From Corynebacterium halotolerans (GTDB lineage Bacteria; Actinomycetota; Actinomycetes; Mycobacteriales; Mycobacteriaceae): 64,000 nt of DNA. The translations under genes and the position numbers were made by a program. Of this stretch, positions 17,378 through 26,068 are shown in pieces; the first letter of the stretch is position 1; every line of letters starts with the position of its first letter. Under the pieces are notes generated by a model. It ran no database searches and had not been told where the DNA came from. It saw only the letters and a list, made by a program, of their open reading frames with translations. The stretch covers positions 232-64,231 of the forward strand of contig NZ_JVMD01000006.1 of the NCBI RefSeq assembly GCF_001056295.1. The letters are read 5' to 3'.

Positions 17378-18236
17378 CGAAATCCGGCGCCCTCTTCTTC
17401 AGCCCCGCAGCCCGGGCGCGGGCGGCGTTTTCGCTGACCAGCAGCTTCGCCTGCTGGAAGCGCTCCGCCCGGAACGTGGCGCGCGGGGAGCGCCACGCCG
17501 AATTGAACAGCGACTTCGTCGCCGCGATCTGGTCGGGGGACCGGCCGATCAACTGGCGGAGCATGTCGTGGGCCCGCGCGTGGGCGTCGTCAAGCGAATC
17601 CGCGGTTTCCGTGGCCAGCCCGGCCTCGACGGCCTCCGTGCCCGACAGCTCCTCGCCCGTCATGGTCAGCCAGCGGGCGCGCTCCGCGCCGACGTGGTCG
17701 GCCAGCGTCCGCGCGCCCGACATGTCGGGGATCAGGCCCCATTTGGTCTCGAGCACCGACCAACGGGCATCGGCCGCCGTGACGCGGAAGTCCGCGCCGA
17801 GCGCCAGCTGCACGCCGCCGCCGTAGCAATGGCCGTGGACCACCGCGATGACGGGCGCGGGCAGGCGGCGCCACTCCCAGCACACCCGCTGGAACAGGTT
17901 CGCGCCGTCGCGCGCCAGCGGATTCGGGGCGAACGCGGAGACGATGTCCAGCGGCTTCTTCATCACCGACGCGAAATCCAGTCCGGCGCAGAACGACGCC
18001 CCCTCGCCCGCGAAGATCACCCCGCGCAGGTCGCGATCGCGGCGCAGCGACTTCGCCGCCGCATCGAGGCCGCGGAGCGTGGCCATGGTCAGCGCATTGA
18101 GCTTCGCCGGCCGATTCAGCGCGACGACGGCGATGCGCGCGCCATCGAGCTCCTCGTACGTGATGGTCACCGGGTCGTCCGTGGCGGCGCCCGTGTGGCG
18201 GTCGTGGGCCGGGGTGGCGGTATCGCGGGTGTTCAT
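17337..18236 (-). CDS. Enoyl-CoA hydratase/isomerase family protein
   Basis: This 299-residue crotonase-fold protein acts on acyl-CoA thioesters. Substrate-pocket and oxyanion-hole motifs are visible as GASFCAGLDFASV and VHGHCYGGGVQLALGADFR. The glutamate expected within the latter motif in true enoyl-CoA hydratases is glutamine here, and the second acidic site reads KWGLIPDMSG. Isomerase or another crotonase activity is therefore as likely as hydration. Its ADSLDDAHAR segment contains one repeat motif. The start is the MNTRDT methionine; no clear Shine-Dalgarno is seen. It is divergent from the gluconate kinase gene and converges on the nuclease gene. Confidence 0.82.
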   Translation of the reverse strand: MNTRDTATPAHDRHTGAATDDPVTITYEELDGARIAVVALNRPAKLNALTMATLRGLDAAAKSLRRDRDLRGVIFAGEGASFCAGLDFASVMKKPLDIVSAFAPNPLARDGANLFQRVCWEWRRLPAPVIAVVHGHCYGGGVQLALGADFRVTAADARWSVLETKWGLIPDMSGARTLADHVGAERARWLTMTGEELSGTEAVEAGLATETADSLDDAHARAHDMLRQLIGRSPDQIAATKSLFNSAWRSPRATFRAERFQQAKLLVSENAARARAAGLKKRAPDFVSRGTLIFGRKKR

Positions 18237-18316
18237 GGCGCAACGGTATCCAGTGGCGGGCGGGCGCGGGCCGGATTCGGCGGGTTGGGCCCTTGTCAAC
18301 GGAAACGCCCGAAAAG

Positions 18317-18331
18317 TGATGTATCCCATCA
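18317..18331. promoter_or_regulatory. Candidate operator before gntK
   Basis: TGATG-TATCC-CATCA is a perfect 5-5-5 inverted repeat about 60 bp upstream of gntK, in the divergent gap with the crotonase gene. C. glutamicum gntK and gntP are known to be repressed by GntR-type regulators, so an operator role is plausible. Confidence 0.45.
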
Positions 18332-18391
18332 TGCTTCGGAATCGTGAAAGAACGCTCACCGGCGAACGCATCGTGCCGATAATCTCACCCC

Positions 18392-19039
18392 ATGTTCGCA
18401 TTTACACACCTGGTGTTCATGGGGGTCAGCGGCTGCGGAAAAACCACCGCCGCACAGCTGGCCGCCGAATTGACCGGTTGGCCGTACGCGGAGGCCGACG
18501 ACTTCCACCCGAAGGCCAACATCGACAAAATGTCGGCGGGCCATCCCCTCGACGACGACGATCGCCGCCCCTGGCTGGAGGCCATGCGCGATTGGATGTC
18601 GCAGCGTGCCGCCGAGGGCGGCGCAGTCGCCGGGGGCGGCGCGATCGCGGAAGGCTCCGGCTCCGCCGGTTCGCTTGACGACGCCGGCCGCACCGCCGAG
18701 CGGCCCGGATCCATCGTGACGTGCTCCGCGCTCAAGCGCCGCTACCGCGACATTCTCCGGGAGGCCGACGGGCGCGTGGTGTTCGTGCATCTGCATGGCG
18801 ACGCCTCGATCATTGAGGGGCGCCTGGCCCACCGCACCGGCCACTTCATGCCGGCGTCGCTGCTGCCCAGCCAGTACGCGGACCTGGAGCAGCTCGGCGC
18901 GGATGAGGACGGCGTCACCGTCGACCTGGCGGGGACCCCGCGGGAGATCGTCGACGCCGGATTCGCGCACGTGGGCATGGACCCCGCGGGCGGGGCGACG
19001 ACCGACACGGATGCGGCCGGAAACGAGGTTGCGCGATGA
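18392..19039 (+). CDS. gntK: Gluconokinase
   Basis: This 215-residue P-loop kinase phosphorylates gluconate to 6-phosphogluconate for the pentose phosphate pathway. Walker A GVSGCGKTT is at 11-19. The GntK pattern EADDFHPKANIDKMSAGHPLDD follows, then TCSALKRRYRD at 110-120, HLHGD and RTGHFMPASLL. An unusual insertion at about 72-106 is Gly/Ala-rich, includes AGSLDDAGR, and contains the repeated DNA motif. TAATCT six bases before the ATG indicates a leaderless transcript. The stop overlaps the gntP start (ATGA), so kinase and permease form one operon. Confidence 0.92.
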   Translation: MFAFTHLVFMGVSGCGKTTAAQLAAELTGWPYAEADDFHPKANIDKMSAGHPLDDDDRRPWLEAMRDWMSQRAAEGGAVAGGGAIAEGSGSAGSLDDAGRTAERPGSIVTCSALKRRYRDILREADGRVVFVHLHGDASIIEGRLAHRTGHFMPASLLPSQYADLEQLGADEDGVTVDLAGTPREIVDAGFAHVGMDPAGGATTDTDAAGNEVAR

Positions 19040-20490
19040 TCACCGCCTCCTCTCATCTCGGGACCTCTAGTCTCGCCACCTCTGATCTCGCCACTTCCAA
19101 TCTCTCCACCTCTTTTCACGCCGCAGACGCCACCGCCCCGTTGACCACCGCCGGACCCGCGCAGCTGGTCATCGCGGCGCTGGTGGGCATCGCCGCCATC
19201 GTGGCGCTCATCGTGTGGGGCAAGCTGCATCCGTTCCTGTCGCTGATGCTGGGTTCGGCGGTGCTCGCACTGGTGGCGGGCATCGGCCTGACCGATACGT
19301 TCACCGCCTTCACCAAGGGCGTCGGGTCGACGGTCGGCGGCACGGGCGTGCTCATCGCGCTCGGCGCGATCATCGGCATGCTGCTGGTGAAGTCCGGCGG
19401 CGCCGACGCGATCGTCGAGGGGTTCCTCGATCGAACGACCGCGGGGAAGCTGCCGTGGGTGATGGCGGCGCTGGCGTTCGTCATCGGCATCCCGCTGTTC
19501 TTCGAGGTCGGCGTGGTGCTGCTCATCCCCGTCGTCATGCTGGCGGCGAAGCGTGCGCGACAGCCCGTCATCCTGCTGGGCATCCCGGCACTGGCCGGCC
19601 TGTCGGCGCTGCACGGCCTGGTGCCGCCGCACCCGGGGCCGCTGATCGCCATCGACGCGCTCGGCGCGAACCTGGGACTGACGCTGGGGCTGGGCCTCAT
19701 CGTCGCGGTGCCGTGCGTGGTGCTGGCCGGCCCGGTGGCGGGCAAGTTCATGGCGCGGTGGGTGCCCATCCCCGCCCCGGACACCTTCACCGCCGGCGAG
19801 CCCGTCGCGGAGGAGGACCGCCCGGGCGTCGCGGTGTCGTTGTCGGTCGTGCTGCTGCCCGTGGTGCTGATGCTCCTGCGCACCCTCGTGGAAACGGCGT
19901 GGGCCGGCGGCACCGGCAATCCCGCCCATTCGCTGGTGATGTTCGCGGGCACCCCGCTCGTCGCGCTGCTGGCGACGTCGCTGTACGCGATGTGGGTGCT
20001 CGGCATGCGCGGCGGCCGCGGCCTGAAGGAGGTCTCCGACCTGGTCGGCGCATCCTTCGCGGGCATCGCCGGCATCCTGCTCATCGTCGGCGCCGGCGGC
20101 GGCTTCAAGGAGACCCTGGTCGCGTCCGGCGTCGCCGGTGTCATCGGCGATTGGCTGTCGGGGGCGGCCATTTCGCCGCTGCTGGCGGCGTGGCTGGTGG
20201 CGGTGTTCATCCGCTTGGCGACGGGATCCGCCACGGTCGCCACCATCACCGCCGCCGGGATCATGGCGCCCATCGCAACCGGCCTGGACCCCGCGACGAC
20301 CGCCCTGATGGTGCTGGCCATCGGTGCCGGTTCCGTGTTCTTCTCGCACGTCAACGACGCCGGCTTCTGGCTGGTCAAGGAGTACTTCGGCATGACCGTG
20401 CCGCAGACCCTCAAGACGTGGTCGCTGATGGAGACGATCCTGTCCGTCGTCGGCCTGATCACCGTGATGCTGCTGGGCCTGGTGATCTGA
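19036..20490 (+). CDS. gntP: Gluconate:H+ symporter, GntP family
   Basis: This 484-residue permease imports gluconate and has about 12-14 hydrophobic segments. GntP-family features include the GVLIALGAIIGMLLVKSGGAD segment, LSALHGLVPPHPGPLIAI, and near the C-terminus SATVATITAAGIMAP and SVFFSHVNDAGFWLVKEYFG. The N-terminus carries an unusual Ser/Thr-rich extension (TSSLATSDLATSNLSTS) encoded by a four-copy 15-bp tandem repeat. The true start could lie further in, but the ATGA overlap with gntK supports this one. The protein sits in the cytoplasmic membrane. Confidence 0.92.
   Translation: MITASSHLGTSSLATSDLATSNLSTSFHAADATAPLTTAGPAQLVIAALVGIAAIVALIVWGKLHPFLSLMLGSAVLALVAGIGLTDTFTAFTKGVGSTVGGTGVLIALGAIIGMLLVKSGGADAIVEGFLDRTTAGKLPWVMAALAFVIGIPLFFEVGVVLLIPVVMLAAKRARQPVILLGIPALAGLSALHGLVPPHPGPLIAIDALGANLGLTLGLGLIVAVPCVVLAGPVAGKFMARWVPIPAPDTFTAGEPVAEEDRPGVAVSLSVVLLPVVLMLLRTLVETAWAGGTGNPAHSLVMFAGTPLVALLATSLYAMWVLGMRGGRGLKEVSDLVGASFAGIAGILLIVGAGGGFKETLVASGVAGVIGDWLSGAAISPLLAAWLVAVFIRLATGSATVATITAAGIMAPIATGLDPATTALMVLAIGAGSVFFSHVNDAGFWLVKEYFGMTVPQTLKTWSLMETILSVVGLITVMLLGLVI
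19051..19110 (+). repeat. Four-copy 15-bp tandem repeat at the gntP 5' end
   Basis: Four units have consensus TCTNATCTCGCCACC, in frame (five codons per unit), and encode the Ser/Thr-rich N-terminal extension of GntP. Confidence 0.88.
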
Positions 20491-20581
20491 CGGTGCCGAT
20501 GGGCTGAGCCGTCATCGGTTTCGGCCCGGCGGTCCGTGCGATCCGCCGGCCCGTCCGGGCCAGATGACGCGGCGAACGCGA

Positions 20582-20624
20582 AACCCGCCCCACCGACCGC
20601 GAAAAACGCGGGGGTGGGGCGGGT
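20582..20624 (+). terminator. Hairpin downstream of gntP
   Basis: AACCCGCCCCACC (20582-20594) pairs with GGTGGGGCGGGT (20613-20624), and GGGTT follows. It sits between the convergent gntP and sod genes and may serve both. A single CGTCGCAAAGC motif lies at 20692-20702. Confidence 0.65.
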
Positions 20625-20746
20625 GGGTTCACCGGGCGGCCGACTTGTGCAGCGGACCGCCGGGGAGTCCCTCGATGCACGACGGCGGAGCCGTCGCAAA
20701 GCATCCCGCGCCGCCGCCCGGAAACCGGGCGGGGCGGAAAAGAAAC

Positions 20747-21349
20747 TTAGGCGGAAGCCTTCGCGTAACGCTCGGCGACGTCGTCCCAGTTGAAGACGTT
20801 CCAGACGGCCTTGACGTAATCGGCCTTGACGTTCTTGTACTGCAGGTAGAAGGCGTGCTCCCACATGTCGAGCATCAGCAGCGGGGTCAGGTTCACGGAA
20901 ACGTTGCCCTGCTGGTCGGTCAGCTGCTCGATGACGAGGCGGCCGGCGATGTGGTCGTAACCCAGGATGGCCCAGCCGGAGCCCTGCAGGCCCAGCGCGG
21001 CACCGGAGAAGTGATCCTTGAACTTCTCGAAGGAACCGAAGTCGCGGTTGATGGCCTCGGCCAGCTCACCGGTCGGCTCGCCGCCGCCGTTCGGGGAGAG
21101 GTTCTTCCAGAAGATGGAGTGGTTGGTGTGGCCGCCCAGGTTGAAGGCGAGATCCTTGGAGAGCGCGGTGACGACGCCCGCGATGGAACCGTCGTTGCGG
21201 GCGGCCTCCAGCTTCTCCAGGGCGGCGTTGGCGCCGTTGACGTAGTTCTGGTGGTGCTTGGTGTGGTGCAGCTCCATGATCTCGCCGGCGATGTGCGGCT
21301 CGAGGGCGTCGTAGGCGTAGTCCAGTTCCGGCAGCTCGTAAACGGCCAT
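20747..21349 (-). CDS. sodA: Superoxide dismutase, Mn/Fe type
   Basis: This 200-residue cytoplasmic enzyme dismutates superoxide to peroxide and oxygen. Metal ligands are H28 (ELHHTKHHQNYV), H77 (GGHTNHSIFW), D161 and H165 (LDMWEHAFY). GGHTNH and the GSGWAILGYD region match manganese-type enzymes; the metal is most likely Mn, as in C. glutamicum, but this is inferred. A strong AAGGAGG ribosome binding site precedes the ATG. A consensus promoter whose -35 box overlaps a 30-bp dyad lies upstream. It faces msrA, another oxidative-damage gene, across a 278-bp divergent gap. Confidence 0.95.
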   Translation of the reverse strand: MAVYELPELDYAYDALEPHIAGEIMELHHTKHHQNYVNGANAALEKLEAARNDGSIAGVVTALSKDLAFNLGGHTNHSIFWKNLSPNGGGEPTGELAEAINRDFGSFEKFKDHFSGAALGLQGSGWAILGYDHIAGRLVIEQLTDQQGNVSVNLTPLLMLDMWEHAFYLQYKNVKADYVKAVWNVFNWDDVAERYAKASA

Positions 21350-21391
21350 GGGTGGTCCTCCTTGGAATGTCGATTTCGCTTCTGACACCCG

Positions 21392-21438
21392 ATGGTACCC
21401 ATCCCAAAGAATTACGCAAGGTTTCATGTGCGTAATTC
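21392..21438 (-). promoter_or_regulatory. sodA promoter with a 30-bp operator-like dyad
   Basis: On the minus strand TTGCGT (21414-21419) and TACCAT (21392-21397) are spaced 16 bp, a good promoter. A perfect inverted repeat, GAATTACGCA (21409-21418), ten bases, then TGCGTAATTC (21429-21438), covers the -35 box. This layout suits a repressor that blocks polymerase. The regulator is unknown. Confidence 0.7.
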
Positions 21439-21627
21439 CGCAGGTTCGATAGGTGGGCATGCGATGACCGGCGCGCGCCGACGGGGCTGATCGCCGGCGT
21501 GTGGTCCACGCCACCGGGCGTACGTACGCGACGGTACCCGCGAACGCGGATCGGGGTCGGGGCGCGGCGTTCGAATCGGCGCTTCCGGCGCTCACGGTCG
21601 CCCGGCCCGCCGCGTATCCTCGCGCCC

Positions 21628-22245
21628 ATGACTGCTTTCACCCCGACCGACATCCTCGACGACGGCGGCCGCGTCGCCGGTGAGCACCTGGTCCTGGGCA
21701 CCCCGTACGGCGGGCCGTGGCCCGAGGGGCACCACGCCATGATCGTCGCCGCCGGCTGCTTCTGGGGCGTCGAAAAGCTCCTGTGGAATGCGCCGGGAGT
21801 GTGGACGACCCTGCCCGGCTACGCCGGCGGGGCGACGCAGTGGCCGTCGTACCGCGAGGTCTGCGGCGGCCGGACCGGGCACACCGAGTCCGTGCTCGCC
21901 GTGTTCGACCCCGCGCGGACCAGCTTCGCGCAGCTGCTGCGCCTGGTGCTGGAAAACCACGACCCGACGCAGGGCGACCGCCAGGGCAACGACATCGGCC
22001 CGCAGTACCGCTCGGCCGTGTTCCCGCTCGACGCGGAACAGGCGCGCGTGACGGAGGAGACCCTCGCGGCCTACGCGCCGCGGCTGGCGGCGGCCGGGTT
22101 CGGGCCCATCACCACGGAGGTCACCCCGCTGGACCGGACCCCGACCGGGCGCTTCTGGGTCGCCGAACCCTTCCACCGCGGGTACCTGGAGGCGAACCCG
22201 GGCGGATACTGCCCCGTGCACGCCACCGGCGTCACCTGCGGTTAG
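21628..22245 (+). CDS. msrA: Peptide-methionine (S)-S-oxide reductase
   Basis: This 205-residue enzyme repairs oxidised methionine in proteins. The catalytic motif GCFWGVEK has its cysteine at 44. PGYAGGATQWPSYREVCGG, GHTESV, NDIGPQYRSAVF and the C-terminal FHRGYLEANPGGYCPVH are typical MsrA blocks. Additional C-terminal cysteines at about 196 and 204 could act as recycling residues. TATCCT lies seven bases before the ATG, indicating leaderless transcription. It is divergent from sodA, and its stop overlaps that of the convergent small antitoxin-like gene by three bases. Confidence 0.94.
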   Translation: MTAFTPTDILDDGGRVAGEHLVLGTPYGGPWPEGHHAMIVAAGCFWGVEKLLWNAPGVWTTLPGYAGGATQWPSYREVCGGRTGHTESVLAVFDPARTSFAQLLRLVLENHDPTQGDRQGNDIGPQYRSAVFPLDAEQARVTEETLAAYAPRLAAAGFGPITTEVTPLDRTPTGRFWVAEPFHRGYLEANPGGYCPVHATGVTCG

Positions 22246-22442
22246 CGGGCGGCGGGTTCGCTGCCTTCGCGCGCCTCGCCGCCGCCCAGGCGCTTGGCGG
22301 CCTCTTCCTGCACGCGATCGATCTTGTCGGCGTACTTGCCGCCGGTGCGCTCGTCGATCACGTCGCCCGCCTTCTCGATGCCCTGGCGGACCTTGTCCGG
22401 ATTCTTGTCGATGAAATCCTTGGCCTTGTCGATGAAGCTCAT
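22242..22442 (-). CDS. Rv0909-like small putative antitoxin
   Basis: This 66-residue hydrophilic protein resembles the MT0933/Rv0909 antitoxin family. The pattern is FIDKAKDFIDKNPDKV, then an EKAGDVIDERTGGKYADKID segment, with an Arg/Glu-rich tail. In M. tuberculosis the family is annotated as an antitoxin beside an SRPBCC-type toxin. No such partner is adjacent here. A second copy lies 165 bp upstream on the same strand. The ribosome binding site is weak. The function as antitoxin is only family-based and may not hold. Confidence 0.72.
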   Translation of the reverse strand: MSFIDKAKDFIDKNPDKVRQGIEKAGDVIDERTGGKYADKIDRVQEEAAKRLGGGEAREGSEPAAR

Positions 22443-22607
22443 GGCGCGTCGCCTTTCGTGCTGGTCCGCGGCGCGTGGCGGCGCGGAAACGGTGCCGGTC
22501 CGGGGTGGGAAAGCCGGGGTCGGAGCCGGCGGAGGGGTCCCGCACACAGAATAACGCCCGCTGCCCGGGGGATTCCCGGGAAACGGGCGCCATGCACGTG
22601 ACGTGCG

Positions 22608-22796
22608 CTACTGCCGGGGCTGCTCGCCCTCGCCGTCGGCGAGATGCTTGCGGGCGGCGTCCTGCGCCTTGTCGATCTGCTCGGAGTGCTTGCCGCCGGT
22701 GCGCTCGTCGATCGCGTCGCCGGCCTTGTCGATGCCCTGGCTCACCTTGTCCGGGTTGTCGGCGGCGAACTGCTTGGCCTTGTCGAAGATTCCCAT
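22608..22796 (-). CDS. Second Rv0909-like small putative antitoxin
   Basis: This 62-residue paralogue of the neighbouring gene shares KAKQFAADNPDKVSQGIDKAG and DERTGGKHSEQIDKAQD with it. AGGAAAGG precedes the ATG with suitable spacing. The two copies probably arose by duplication, and both lack an adjacent toxin gene. The ATG nine bases upstream (MRN) is an alternative start. Confidence 0.7.
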   Translation of the reverse strand: MGIFDKAKQFAADNPDKVSQGIDKAGDAIDERTGGKHSEQIDKAQDAARKHLADGEGEQPRQ

Positions 22797-22913
22797 GTTT
22801 CGCATCCTTTCCTGGTTACGGTGACCGCACGGGCCGTCGACCCGTCCAGCCGTCGAACACGGCCCACGGTACGTAGGTTCCGGCGATCTCGCAGTGCACC
22901 GGGGAGATGCGCA

Positions 22914-24755
22914 TTAGGCCTTGGGCGGCAGGTTCCTCCGGCCCCACTTGGCGATCCTCTTGAACCGCACTCCCGCGGCTCCCGCGTGGTCGTCGTCGAG
23001 TTCGCAGCCCAGCACGGCCGCCCAGGCCGGCAGCGACTCGGCCTCGTACCTGTGCCCGTGGCCGTCGCCCACGTCCACGCTGACCAGGCCGTCGATGAGC
23101 ACCTGCAGGAACGTCACCGCGGGGAACCACCGCATCGCCGACAGCACGTCGCGGCCCAGGCGTTCCCTCAGCCAATCGGGCCGCCGCCACGCCAGCGGGT
23201 AGTCCCACCACACGATCGGATCCGACGCGTGCTGCAGGTACGCCACGCGCGGATGCTCCCATTCGCCCAGCGGTTCGCCGCCGTAGGTCTCCCACAGCTC
23301 CTGCGGGCGGGTGGCGAAGCGCACGTGCCGGCCGCCGTCGATGACCGGCGCGATCTCCGGCGATCCCGCGTCGCGGGTGCGCGTCAGCTCCTTCCAGATG
23401 GGCGTGAACTGCGGCGTGCCGGTCCACACCGCACCGTCGACCGAGGCGAGCATGTCCGCGACGTCGTCGAACGCCCCGTTGCCGCCGAAGCCGCCCAGCG
23501 ACTCGCCGGCGATGATCAGCTTCGGCCGGTCGCCCTCCGGCAGCCGCTCCCACTCCTCGCGGATGCGGCGGAACAGCGCGCGGCCCGCCTCCGGGGGCGT
23601 GTCGTGGTCGGCCAGCCACGCCACCGGCGACGGCAGGTCGGAGTACTGCAGCCCCACCTGCGCGCAGTTGCCGCCGGTGAAGAACTCCACCGCCATCAGG
23701 CCCCACGGCGGGATCCACCCGGTGCCGGTGGTCACGTGGATGACCAGGTGGTCCCGGCGGAATGCGCCGGTGCGGTGCAGCTCCCGGATGATCAGCTCCG
23801 TCTGGAACTTCAGCGACCGCCCCCGCACCTTGCCCGCGTACACGCGGATCGGCTCCATGACCTCCTCGGGCTTCCGCTTGGTCACCGCGGCGATGTCCCG
23901 CGCCCGCGGCCCGTCGGCCACCATCGAGCGGCCCTGCGCCCCCAGCGCGTGCCACGGCTCCAGCGACCACGGGCTGCCCGAGCGCTCCGGCTCCCACGGC
24001 TGCACGCGGCCCGGCATCACCCGCATGTTCACCCGGTGGGCGTTGCGGTAGACGCGCTCGATGGTCCTGCGCACCAGCAGCTTGTCGACGGCCAGCCCCA
24101 GCCCTCCGCCGACCACGATTCCCGCGGTCACGGGCGCGACGCCCCGCGGCACCCACGGGCGCAGGGCGCGGCGGATCCGGTCGAAGACGAACTCCGCGGC
24201 GAACGTCAGCCCCTGCGTGGCCAGGTACGCCCCCGACGCCATGACCGTGCCGCCGAACTGGGCCCGCGCGGACGACAGCGCGTCCATGCCGACGAGCCCG
24301 CCGATGGACTGCTGGTGCTGGATCGACCGCCACCACACCCACGCCGTGGCGGCCGTCATCGACCCGTGCCATGCCATGGCGATGGTCCGCTCCGTGCGCA
24401 CCGACGGCGCGAACCGGCCCAGCTTCGTCCTCCGCAACCGGGCGTCGGCCAGGCGGAACCCGTAGCCGACCGCGACGCCCACCACATGACCCGTGATCTG
24501 CGCGCCGAAGGAGACCATCGCCGTCGACCCCCACGGCCGCGGCATCAGCGACGGGCTGAACGCCGCCCACGACGCGATCTCGGCGCCGACCAGCCCCGGA
24601 TTCGACGGGATCCCCCGCCACGGGCGCGAACGCCGGCGGATGGGCAGCCCCGTGCTCACGGCGCGGGCCGTTTCACGGGCCACCGTTTCGCGCAACCGCG
24701 CCTCACGGAGCCGCGTCACCGGCTTCAGCGAGCGCACGAAATCCATGTTCCTCAT
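22914..24755 (-). CDS. Membrane-anchored alpha/beta hydrolase (Rv1069c-like)
   Basis: This 613-residue protein has several N-terminal membrane segments at about 60-230 and a C-terminal alpha/beta hydrolase domain. The nucleophile elbow is AGESLGGFGG near residue 416. The family pattern TGTGWIPPWGLMAVEFFTGGNCAQVGLQYSDLPS and the later ASDPIVWWDYPLAWRRPDWL match actinobacterial membrane hydrolases such as Rv1069c, possibly lipases or esterases at the cell envelope. The start is uncertain: ATG at 24755 or at 24746, where GAGGA precedes the second. The 158-bp gap to the antitoxin-like gene shows nothing recognisable. The substrate is unknown. Confidence 0.8.
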   Translation of the reverse strand: MRNMDFVRSLKPVTRLREARLRETVARETARAVSTGLPIRRRSRPWRGIPSNPGLVGAEIASWAAFSPSLMPRPWGSTAMVSFGAQITGHVVGVAVGYGFRLADARLRRTKLGRFAPSVRTERTIAMAWHGSMTAATAWVWWRSIQHQQSIGGLVGMDALSSARAQFGGTVMASGAYLATQGLTFAAEFVFDRIRRALRPWVPRGVAPVTAGIVVGGGLGLAVDKLLVRRTIERVYRNAHRVNMRVMPGRVQPWEPERSGSPWSLEPWHALGAQGRSMVADGPRARDIAAVTKRKPEEVMEPIRVYAGKVRGRSLKFQTELIIRELHRTGAFRRDHLVIHVTTGTGWIPPWGLMAVEFFTGGNCAQVGLQYSDLPSPVAWLADHDTPPEAGRALFRRIREEWERLPEGDRPKLIIAGESLGGFGGNGAFDDVADMLASVDGAVWTGTPQFTPIWKELTRTRDAGSPEIAPVIDGGRHVRFATRPQELWETYGGEPLGEWEHPRVAYLQHASDPIVWWDYPLAWRRPDWLRERLGRDVLSAMRWFPAVTFLQVLIDGLVSVDVGDGHGHRYEAESLPAWAAVLGCELDDDHAGAAGVRFKRIAKWGRRNLPPKA

Positions 24756-24846
24756 ACTGTCAGACGCCGGAAGGAATTTCCGCTGCTCCCACGGGAACAC
24801 GCCCCGCCTGCCACGCCGGGGCGTCGTAAAGCGGTTACCGTGCATG

Positions 24847-24901
24847 TGTCCAGGGTCACCGGACAAAACCCTGTCAAAACCAGTGCCCAAGCGGGCATAA
24901 T
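24847..24901 (+). promoter_or_regulatory. ldh promoter region with an inverted repeat
   Basis: CATAAT (24896-24901) is the probable -10 box, with GTCAAA (24873-24878) 17 bp upstream. TGTCC-N9-GGACA (24847-24865) is an inverted repeat just before the -35 box and could bind a regulator. In C. glutamicum ldhA is controlled by LldR and SugR, but the match to their sites was not established. One CGTCGTAAAGC motif is at 24822-24832. Confidence 0.5.
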
Positions 24902-25005
24902 CGGACACAGGTACACAACCATTGGGGCGTGAACGGACTACGTGCGGTGGCGAAACCACCACCCGGAACCCCGACCGCGAACCCGCGCCCCGGAAGGAAG
25001 CAACC

Positions 25006-25974
25006 ATGAAGGTCTCCGCCGGAAACAAGGTCGTGCTCATCGGTGCCGGGGACGTCGGCGTCGCCTACGCCTACGCGCTGGTCAACCAGGGCACCTGCGA
25101 CCACCTGGCCATCATCGACATCGACGAGCGCAAAACCGAGGGCAACGTCATGGACCTCAACCACGGCGTCGTCTGGGCCCCCTCCCGAACCAAGGTCACC
25201 CGCGGCACCTACGCCGACTGCGAGGACGCCGCACTCGTGGTCATCTGCGCCGGCGCCGCCCAGAAGCCCGGCGAAACGCGCCTGCAGCTCGTGGACAAGA
25301 ACATGCGCATCTTCAAGTCCATCGTCGGCGACATCATGGCCAGCGGCTTCGACGGCATCATCCTCGTCGCCACCAATCCCGTCGACATCCTGACCCACGC
25401 CACCTGGAAGTTCTCCGGCCTGCCCGCCCACCGCGTCATCGGCTCCGGCACCGTCCTGGACACCGCCCGCTTCCGCTACATGCTCGGCGAGTACTTCGAG
25501 GTCTCGCCCATGAGCGTCCACGCCTACATCGTGGGCGAGCACGGCGACTCCGAGCTGCCCGTCCTGTCGTCCGCCAACATCGCCGGCGTCGGCCTGCGCA
25601 GCCAGCTCGAGAAGAACCCCGAGCTCCACGACGAGCTCGAGGCCATCTTCATCCGCACCCGCGACGCCGCCTACGAAATCATCGACGCCAAGGGCTCCAC
25701 GTCCTACGGCATCGGCATGGGCCTGGCCCGCATCACCCGCGCGATCTTCCAGAACCAGGAAGTCGCCCTCCCCGTGTCGGCGCTGCTGCGCGGCGAGTAC
25801 GGGCACGAGGACATGTACATCGGCACGCCCGCCATCGTGAACCGCAAGGGCGTCCGCCGCGTCGTCGAGCTCGAGCTGGACGAGTACGAGACCGAACAGT
25901 TCAACAAGTCGGTCGAGACCCTCCGCGCGATCCAGGACCCGTTCTGGAAGGACGGCGAGTTCGTCCACCCGTAA
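25006..25974 (+). CDS. ldh: L-lactate dehydrogenase
   Basis: This 322-residue NAD-dependent enzyme reduces pyruvate to L-lactate. The Rossmann motif [14 protein letters not shown] is at 9-22. [15 protein letters not shown] carries the substrate-loop region, [10 protein letters not shown] follows, and the catalytic histidine is in [11 protein letters not shown] near residue 180. GGAAGGAAG precedes the ATG with correct spacing. An upstream promoter with a candidate operator is visible. The gene is monocistronic, ended by a strong hairpin. In C. glutamicum the same gene neighbours pyk2; here a phosphodiesterase gene and a symporter operon lie between them. Confidence 0.96.
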   Translation: MKVSAGNKVVLIGAGDVGVAYAYALVNQGTCDHLAIIDIDERKTEGNVMDLNHGVVWAPSRTKVTRGTYADCEDAALVVICAGAAQKPGETRLQLVDKNMRIFKSIVGDIMASGFDGIILVATNPVDILTHATWKFSGLPAHRVIGSGTVLDTARFRYMLGEYFEVSPMSVHAYIVGEHGDSELPVLSSANIAGVGLRSQLEKNPELHDELEAIFIRTRDAAYEIIDAKGSTSYGIGMGLARITRAIFQNQEVALPVSALLRGEYGHEDMYIGTPAIVNRKGVRRVVELELDEYETEQFNKSVETLRAIQDPFWKDGEFVHP

Positions 25975-25988
25975 GGGGCGCTGCTTCT

Positions 25989-26024
25989 GTGCGGCCGGCG
26001 CGATGATCCGCGCGCCGGCCGCAC
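25989..26024 (+). terminator. ldh terminator
   Basis: GTGCGGCCGGCGCG (25989-26002) and CGCGCCGGCCGCAC (26011-26024) form a 14-bp perfect stem, followed by TCGGCTTTTC. Confidence 0.85.
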
Positions 26025-26068
26025 TCGGCTTTTCGGCCCTTTTCGCGGTGTCGAAGCGGCGGCGCGCC

